NCBI GenBank assembly: GCA_030015575.1
Contig: CM057344.1
Coordinates: 186,637,044 to 186,701,043 of the forward strand
Reading direction: 5' to 3'
DNA: 64,000 nt
DNA from: Agapanthus africanus
Lineage: Eukaryota; Streptophyta; Magnoliopsida; Asparagales; Amaryllidaceae
Made by a program: the position numbers and the translations under genes
Shown: positions 57,081 to 64,000 of the stretch, piece by piece
How the letters are laid out: each line of letters begins with the position of its first letter
How positions within the stretch are numbered: the stretch's first letter is position 1
The notes under the pieces: model-generated
Told to the model about the DNA's origin: nothing
Database searches by the model: none
Seen by the model: only the letters and a program-made list of their open reading frames with translations

Positions 57081-59041
57081 TGTAAGGTCCCCCGTCTACA
57101 TATGCCAGGACTGGTTCTTTGTACTTCGTTACATTCTCTGATGATCTCTTTAGATTCAGACATATGTTCCTGTTGAAACCCATGTCCGAACCTTTTGAGA
57201 TATTCACAGAATATAAGCTAGAAGTAGAGAACCAATACGGGTCAAAGTATTATGTCCTATGATGAGATCAAGGAGGAGAATACTTGAGCACGAAATTCTT
57301 GGACTTTTCTAAAGGAGAATGAGATTCTCTCTCAGCATTACTCCTCCGTATACACTATAGCACGATGGTATATCGGGATGGAGCAATCACACCCTATATG
57401 ATAAGGTGTGCTCTATGATGAGTACTAACGAGTTACCTATTTCCTTTTTGGGAGTTATGCACTTGAGAAGCTGCATACCTATTGAATAGGGTTCAAATCA
57501 AATCAGTTGCCTACCACTTCATATTTGATATGATAAGGGAAGAGCCCATCTCTTAAGTTAGTTAAGATTTGGGGTTGTCCAGCCTATGTCTGAAAAGCAA
57601 AAACCGAACAAGCTCGAGGCAAGGTCTGTAATGTAGAACTGGAAAGGTTCCAGCTATACAAACTACAGCAGATGATTTGATAAAACCAAAGGATTCAATA
57701 GTTACCAACGAACCTCAGCCTCTCCGCCGATCTAGTAGGGTTCCTCACCCACCTGAGAGATACTTTGGTTTCTCTATGACAGTGGGAGCGAGGATTTCAT
57801 CATGAGATGATGACCCAACTAGTTTCGAGCTGGCCATCAGGAGTGGGACTCTGTAAGAATGGCTGGATACTTAGCGATCTGAGATGGAATCCATGTACAC
57901 CAGCAAAGTATGGACTTTGGCTGCTATATCTGAAGGGTTAAATCCCCATCAGGAGCAAGTATATCTTGAGAAGATTACTTGGTGTAGATGGAAAAGTAGA
58001 GACTTTCAAAGCTAGACTTGTTAAAGCTTTTCGTCATCGACCAGGCCTGGATAATGATGAAACATTTTCAAGTGGCTATGCTTAAGTCCATCCAGATCCT
58101 ACTTGCCACGGCTACATACCATGACTACGATATCTGGCGGTTGGGTGCCATGACTGCTTTTCTAAATGATGTTTTAGAAGAGAACGTCTATAAGTACACA
58201 GCCAGAGGGCTTCGTAGACAGTGGGAGCAGCGGAAACGTGTACAAGATACTTTATAGGATAAAGCAGGTATCGCGGAGTTGGAACATCTGTTTTGATGTG
58301 TTAGTCAAAGAGTTTGACATCATCAAAATGGTAGATGAACCTTGTATAAACAAAAAGGTAGTAGAGAGTATGGTGATGTTCCTCGTAGAGTACGTGGATG
58401 ACATACTCTTGATAAGAAAGGAGTTTCCTATGCTATGCTCGGTCAATCTCCGCTTATCACAGTGATTCTCCATATAGGATCAAAGTGATACCTCCTAAAT
58501 CCTGAGTTTGGATCTATGAGATAGATCTAATTGGAAGTTAGGAAACTCACTAGATGTAGTGAGATGGTATCAATCGATCCTAGGGAGAATCACTGGAAAG
58601 GTTCCAGGGTGAGAAAGACGACTGAATGTCAGTCACAGGCATTGTCTTTACCCTCAGTATAGGGACGGTATGTTGGAAGAGTTCCAAGCTAGATACCGTG
58701 GCATACTAGACGATAAAGGCTGGATACATCGCTACTTCAGATGCTACCAAAGAGGCTGTTTGGGTGTATATTAGTTCATGAGATGAACTTCGTTCCTACC
58801 ATTATGAGACAATGGAGTTGTAGCTAATGCCAAGGAATGCCCGTCCCATCAGTGATCCAGACATATTCTAAGGCAGTATCACCTGATCATGGAGATGGTT
58901 GATCTCCAAGGTGATCGAGGTTAGGAGAGTAGACTCAGAGGACAGCACGGCAGATCCACTCACAAAGGCCTTTTCCCAGAGAGACTTTTATGGGATGGTT
59001 GAGTATGAGATACTACAACCACTGCTATCAGATGGCCCTAG
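57081..59041 (+). pseudogene. Decayed 3' pol remnant of element C
   Basis: Resumes the integrase match to A at about 31390 and continues through RT and RNase H to the end. Recognisable: CTACATATGCCAGGACTGG (integrase), CTTTCAAAGCTAGACTTGTT (about 58000, RT), GTACGTGGATGACATACTC (about 58390, the YVDD region) and GCAGATCCACTCACAAAGGCC (RNase H end). Many stops and frameshifts. The longest pieces are about 75-80 codons. Confidence 0.8.
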
Positions 59042-59044
59042 TGC

Positions 59045-59055
59045 AAGTGGGAGAT
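59045..59055 (+). other. Polypurine tract of element C
   Basis: AAGTGGGAGAT before the 3' LTR. Confidence 0.85.
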
Positions 59056-61244
59056 TGTTAGTTATATGTATGCCCTAGAGGCCATTACTGTACATGGGAT
59101 GTATATTGTAGTGGATGCCGGGACATATATAGGGAGGACTTTCTTGCTCGACATGATAGTATGCTATCTGGTTGAACTTTACCTTAACGTGTACACTGAT
59201 TATCTCTCTGTTACATGTTGGTAAAGCCCTTAGGATGTGTACTTGACTACCTGGACTATGATGCAGATCATACTAGTGGGGACAGGTAGTCCATAAGTAC
59301 ATCCTTCAAAGTCCCTAGTCGTGGGTATATCGAGACGGGGCATCGATATACCAGAGTAGACTAGCGTATACCTTCTCGACCTATACAGATGGGCGATGGA
59401 TGATCCCATATCCATTGGTGTTTGACATCAGAGATGATATACGGGTGCTCAGTGGAGACTGGGTACACTGGACGGACTCGCCGAGAACTCCCAGTTGGTA
59501 TTATACCTTACGTCAGATGGCAGTTCTCTGGTGACACTGGTACAGAGTAGTCTGTTGACCCGAGATCGTCATAGAGTCTTGTGTGGTTCCCACTGTGCTT
59601 TGATTTCCACCTTACCACGTCCAAGAGGGCGTGCAAAACGGTGGCTTTTGGGTACAGTCCCGAATCACATGGAGGCAATGAGCGATAGGAGGGGATTCGT
59701 CTCTCCCGGTATAGGGAGTTGATGTTGCGCTGTGTTCGATTGGCTATAACCGGAAATCCCTGACCAGGGTTGCTGAGATTTACTGGTAAGTGTTACCAGT
59801 AGTTTCTCGAACTGTTATAGACCTCATATCGACACGACTTATCGAGCTATTGGGGTTTGACGTTTACCACCCCTAGGCAAGATATGCGACATATCAGACG
59901 ATCAGACCGGACTGTACGGTAAGTGTTACTGGTTGGATTCACAGGAGTGTGAGCGGGCTTGCTCGTCGATCTTCTGATCGCTCAATACCCGGGTGGCCGT
60001 TACGTTTAGCAGACCGCTTGCGGCTTGTGGGTGTTTGATATGATCATCACCTGCTGCCGGCGTATTGACGAGTCTTTAGAGTCCTACACAGAGGTTTCCT
60101 GGCTCAAGCGAAACGAAATAGGAGCGCATATGAGATATGTGCGGGACCGAGAATAATGCGTGTATGTGATACCGTATTTCATTCTCGTGATGAATGTGTC
60201 GAGTGGTTGTATGCGATATAACCTAGTTATCGAATCAAGGATTGATTCGATAAATCGATACATTGTATACTAGTCGGTTGTGTGCGACATGACCGGATCA
60301 TTGAATCAACTGTTGATTTAATGATTTAATGCATAATTATATATTTGATATATTACTTTGCATTAACTAGTATTGGTTCACTTTAAATGGATTTTCTCAC
60401 TTGAAGTACACAAGTTTGTATCATGTTTGATGATACATGCTCACTAGGGTTTGTGTGAAGATTAAACCATGGTTGTAGATTGGTTAGGGTTTTCATTTTC
60501 TTATTCATTTATTTATTTATTTATTCTTTTTGGAAAATGAAAAGCATAAAGGGAAAATGGTGGCTTTGTTTGTTTGTATGTTGAAACTTCATGAAGCTTT
60601 GACTAAGTCACCATTTTGTCTCATGCTTAACCCTAACCATTCCCACTAACCCTAGTTTAGTCTCTACACATAACCATGGTTTGAATATGATAAGGATTGA
60701 TTTTCTTTTCCATTTTTAATTAACACTTATCATATTCTTTCTTTCTTCTTCTTCATCTTCTTCTTGAAGAAAAAGCTTGCCTCATCAATGGCAACTTGAT
60801 GAAAAGAGTGAGAAATCCAATTCTAAAGTGAACCCACCTCCTATTTCTTCATCCTCTACCTCTTGCCAAGTAGTATAGGGTGTTTCCTTCACAAGTTTTC
60901 TTGACTTGGTGAAGTTGGAGCTTGATCTAGTGATGCCTCGACGTAGATCATCTTCGGCATCGTCGTCGATGACCTAGCCCGCCCATTTCTCCGATGAAGC
61001 CGACGCTAGAGCCCGGGTTTCCATTTGGACAGCGAGGAGACTTCATTGCGGAGCTATGGAGGTGGAGGACCGGATCTATAAAGATTGTATTTCCGTTACA
61101 CTTTAGTTAAGTTGTTAACTAGCTCGTTGTTTCGCCTAAAATCTAGTTAACGATCCGTATTAGGGTTTCTCGGCACCCGTAATTTTTGAAATTGGCATGG
61201 TTGATGCCTTGTGAGACCTCTTGAGAGTGCCTAGGAACCCTACA
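59056..61244 (+). repeat. 3' LTR of element C
   Basis: TGTTAGTTATATG ... GGAACCCTACA, 2189 bp, about 99% identical by eye to 40689-42875. Confidence 0.93.
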
Positions 61245-61249
61245 ACAGT
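61245..61249. other. Target site duplication ACAGT (right of C)
   Basis: Second copy of 40684-40688. Low-copy DNA continues after it. Confidence 0.9.
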
Positions 61250-61717
61250 AACGGACGGTGGCGGTTATGATTGTAAAAGGGACAAAAAAGATATCAACCG
61301 TTAATAGAGAGCAACGAATGTCAGGTGGTGACTGACAACGAGCAAGCGCCAGCAGGCAAGGTCCGACAGTGGGCAAACGCGGTGGGCGACGATGAAGGGA
61401 GATAGACATTAGTGTCCAGCCAGGGAGAAGGGCGGTAGGTGATGAGCAGTGAAAACCGAGCGGTTACGACGGAGGACGATGGCCAATGCCAAAAAAGAGT
61501 AGCGGCGTATGATTAAACGACGCCCGCGACAAACAACATACTTTAGTGGCGATGCCTAGCAACGATTGGCGACAATAGTCGACGGTCGGACAACCAGACG
61601 ACAGTGAGAGACAACCCACCGGCTGACAGTCATAACACTGGTTAACTGAGACAGCAGAATTCTGTGTATGAAATTAAGAAGAGGAAAAGTGCGTTAAGCA
61701 GGAAGTATATTTGGAAG

Positions 61718-61719
<2 letters not shown>
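61250..61719. other. Low-copy DNA, no gene recognised
   Basis: Purine-rich, GC-richer stretch with many GACAAC/GGCGAC words. The 88-codon minus-strand frame at 61143-61409 extends into the C LTR and is not credible. Confidence 0.45.

Positions 61720-61752
<33 letters not shown>
61720..61752. repeat. (TA)n microsatellite
   Basis: Uninterrupted TA repeat directly left of the first fold-back MITE copy. Confidence 0.9.
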
Positions 61753-61754
<2 letters not shown>

Positions 61755-61756
61755 AA

Positions 61757-62058
61757 TAATGGAGAAAAGAAGCCATAGAAAGGGATTTCCTTCTATGGCG
61801 TCGAAAAAATACAACCCCCATCATTAAAAAATACAACCCCCATCATTTTTTCTGACGATCGGCATCCATCATCATCATCATCGTTATCATGTAAGATGTG
61901 CATACACCAAATTTCATGTGATTCCACTACTTTTTCACCATTGAATTAGCAATGTAAAAAGTTCTATTGTCGGTAAACCATTAATTTTGCACCAACTAAA
62001 TCAACGGTGAAAAATGTTATAATCACATGAAATTTAGTGTATCCACATCTTAGATAAT
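61757..62058. mobile_element. Truncated copy of a fold-back MITE
   Basis: Begins TAATGGAGAAAAGAAGCCATAG and parallels the intact copy at 62085 through CCAAATTTCATGTGATTC and TTCTATTGTCGGTAAACC. It ends early at CACATCTTAGATAAT without the right terminal repeat. Confidence 0.6.
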
Positions 62059-62084
62059 AAATATATGGAGAGAGAGAGAGAGAA

Positions 62085-62467
62085 TAATGGAGGAAAGATT
62101 GCCATAGAAGGGAATTTCCTCCTATGGCGTCGGAAAAATATATCCTCTCTCATTTTTTCCGCCGATCGGCACCCACCATCTTCATCGTTATCATCTAAGA
62201 TATGGGTCCACCAAATTTCATGTGATTCTACAACCTTTTCATCGTTGATTTAGCAATGTAAAAAGTTCTATTGTCGGTAAACCGTTAATTTTGAACCCAC
62301 TGAATCAATGATGAAAAAGTTGTAGAATCACATGAAATTTGGTATACCCACATTTTAGATGATAACGATGAAGATGGTGGGTGCCGATCGTCGGAAAACA
62401 CGAGGAAGAGTGTATTTTTTCGACGCCATAAAAGGAAATTCGCTCCTATGGCACCTATCCTCCATTA
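62085..62467. mobile_element. Fold-back MITE, 383 bp
   Basis: The left arm TAATGGAGGAAAGATTGCC and the right end reading (reverse complement) TAATGGAGGATAGGTGCC form terminal inverted repeats. Pairing continues inward through CGATCGGCACCCACCATC / GATGGTGGGTGCCGATCG and AAATTTCATGTGATTCTAC / GTAGAATCACATGAAATTT almost to the centre, so nearly the whole element is one hairpin. No ORF. Confidence 0.7.
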
Positions 62468-62471
62468 ACCT

Positions 62472-62474
<3 letters not shown>

Positions 62475-62522
<48 letters not shown>
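62475..62522. repeat. (AT)n microsatellite
   Basis: AT repeat directly right of the intact MITE. Confidence 0.9.
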
Positions 62523-62525
<3 letters not shown>

Positions 62526-63302
62526 AGTGGGGAATAGTATTCCCATGTTTTGAGATACTCCAATACCAGTGTAATCCTGAATTCTCGAGAATATTATTAG
62601 CATCAAGTCAAGTATGAGTATATTTCGTGGGAGGTTAGGATTGTCCCCTTGTATTACCACATACCAAGCGCTCCTTAAGAGGTGTCGGTTAAGTCGGGTA
62701 AACAAGGTTTTGATGATATACGTCGAAATAATGTAAGAATAATATTGTCAATAAATATAAAAAATAAAATAAAGTGACAGGATGGAGGAGGGAAACTTGT
62801 CCTTGCCGATTTGCCCGATGTTCTATTATTATTTATTTTGTATGTTTTGTTCCATTAAGACCCTAAGATCTGCTGCAGTTTTTGTCTTGGATGGCAAATA
62901 AACAAACGCAGTAATTCCATTTCATGTGCTCCATCTTTTCTCAACAGGGATGCTAGATTCCTCACGTGATATGCTCGTGAAGGGAAAACATACTAGCGAT
63001 GCAAAAATAATTTTCCCCAATCTCACAATTGAAGATTACAATCTAGAGTTAGAACTTAAAATGTTGACCAAGTCGACAATGATGCACAAAAATCCTAGAT
63101 ATTAACACGTAAAAGATTCAAAATTGTCGGCAACGGGTCAAGTATAAATAAATGGATGATCCAACTATCTAACCCAATAAATAAGCAAATAAGGCTAAGA
63201 TACTAACTAATTAATAACAATAATTATAGTAGATCTACCAATTAGAACTTTTAGCCACTATTAATAAATCATTTACGATTAGTGACCCATAAGTAAAAAC
63301 CA
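62523..63302. other. Low-copy DNA, nothing recognised
   Basis: AT-rich, no credible ORF or repeat. Confidence 0.45.
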
Positions 63303-63440
63303 TTTAAAGATATCAAATCAATGAATGGTCGGAAATTTCAGGATTTAATAAAATCTATAAATAAGTAAACCGACTTATTTATTTATAGATTTTATTAAAT
63401 CCTGAAATTTCCAACTACTCATTGATTTGATATCTTTAAA
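63303..63440. repeat. Long perfect-like hairpin (arms about 65 bp)
   Basis: TTTAAAGATATCAAATCAAT...ATAAGT (63303-63366) is repeated inverted at 63373-63440 with a 6-nt spacer and only a few mismatches. It is either a tiny fold-back MITE or a hairpin able to give small RNAs. Confidence 0.75.
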
Positions 63441-64000
63441 TCCTACAATTAATGAACTTAAAATTTTCAATCGAATTAATCGATTTACTGTTAAAACATA
63501 GTAAATAGATACTCACATGTTCATCACTTTCCATATGAACATTCCAAAATCTTGATAGATTAGACACCAATAAGGGTATTCACAGTGGAAATTTGACCTT
63601 AAGATTCATGCAAATTTCATCAAGTCAACTGCCAAAAGATCATTTCCACATTCTTCACGGCTCATGCCTAAAGTTAGTGCACTAATTATTATCGCTCAGG
63701 TCTATGTATCCCTCACATCCCATGTCATTCAAATATGTCCACATCTTGAGATTTGGCCTATAAACTTTTTTTTTACCATGATTAGGCTATAATGGCAAAT
63801 ATCTATGTCACTTTGATCTTGAATCACTCCATAATATTTTATGGTGTGCAGACGAATCAAATTACTTAATAATGTATTACATCACAGATTCTCCACATTC
63901 AAAATAGATTTGGTGACAAGATAAACGAATTAATAGTTGATTTAACTTGATTTTTTAAAGCCCCGGCCATTGAATCAAAACTTTAAAATTATAATAATCA
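63441..64000. other. AT-rich low-copy DNA, nothing recognised
   Basis: No credible ORF, repeat or motif seen to the end of the window. Confidence 0.45.

Larger units (their letters stand above)
40689..61244 (+). mobile_element. Copia element C, interrupted by element B
   Basis: LTRs at 40689-42875 and 59056-61244, PBS 42877, PPT 59045, perfect 5-bp target duplication. Removing B (46834-57080) leaves about 10.3 kb with the same order as A. LTRs are about 99% identical by eye, but pol is full of stops and indels and gag is absent. Confidence 0.92.

Overview
This window is plant nuclear DNA from a repeat-rich, probably large, genome. Evidence for a plant: Ty1/copia LTRs with the plant initiator-Met tRNA primer site (TGGTATCAGAGCC) and a TGTTRG...GCCCTAGAGGCC start, a Ty3/gypsy-type gag, MITEs and a telomere-like tract. 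I found no host protein gene, tRNA or rRNA. Almost everything is LTR retrotransposon, nested several layers deep. The species cannot be named from the sequence.

Layout. 1-2375: end of a copia LTR with a partial tandem duplication. 2376-15531: a minus-strand non-autonomous Ty3/gypsy element that keeps gag (broken) but has no pol, is filled with tandem repeats and short hairpins, and carries an antisense plus-strand ORF with its own promoter (5197-6180). 15532-16772: a gypsy-like LTR fragment. 16773-21731 (A') and 21732-36487 (B', interrupted): two minus-strand copia copies, each 5' LTR plus leader only. 25464-36061: element A, a complete plus-strand copia of about 10.6 kb with 5-bp target duplication CTAAT, inserted in the B' LTR. 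36488-40683: low-copy AT-rich DNA with a telomere-like tract and a MITE. 40689-61244: element C (target duplication ACAGT), with element B (46834-57080) inserted in its integrase region. 61245-64000: low-copy DNA with fold-back MITEs.

How it fits together. A, B and C share PBS, PPT and leader architecture, but none has a recognisable gag. Only A has a near-intact pol, with one in-frame stop. B and C have badly decayed pol between LTRs that are about 99% identical by eye, so they were probably already dead when last copied and moved with proteins supplied in trans. What all copies do conserve is a structured, non-coding leader of 2-3 kb. It holds a GC-rich hairpin about 190-215 nt after the PBS, a duplicated block of about 100 bp, and a cluster of three long hairpins. 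The stems of these three hairpins show compensatory changes between elements. Their apical loops are the same in all three hairpins of one element but differ from element to element. This leader is the best candidate for an undescribed system: a cis-acting RNA that lets gag-less elements be recognised, packaged or dimerised. The structures were read by eye; no folding program or database search was run.
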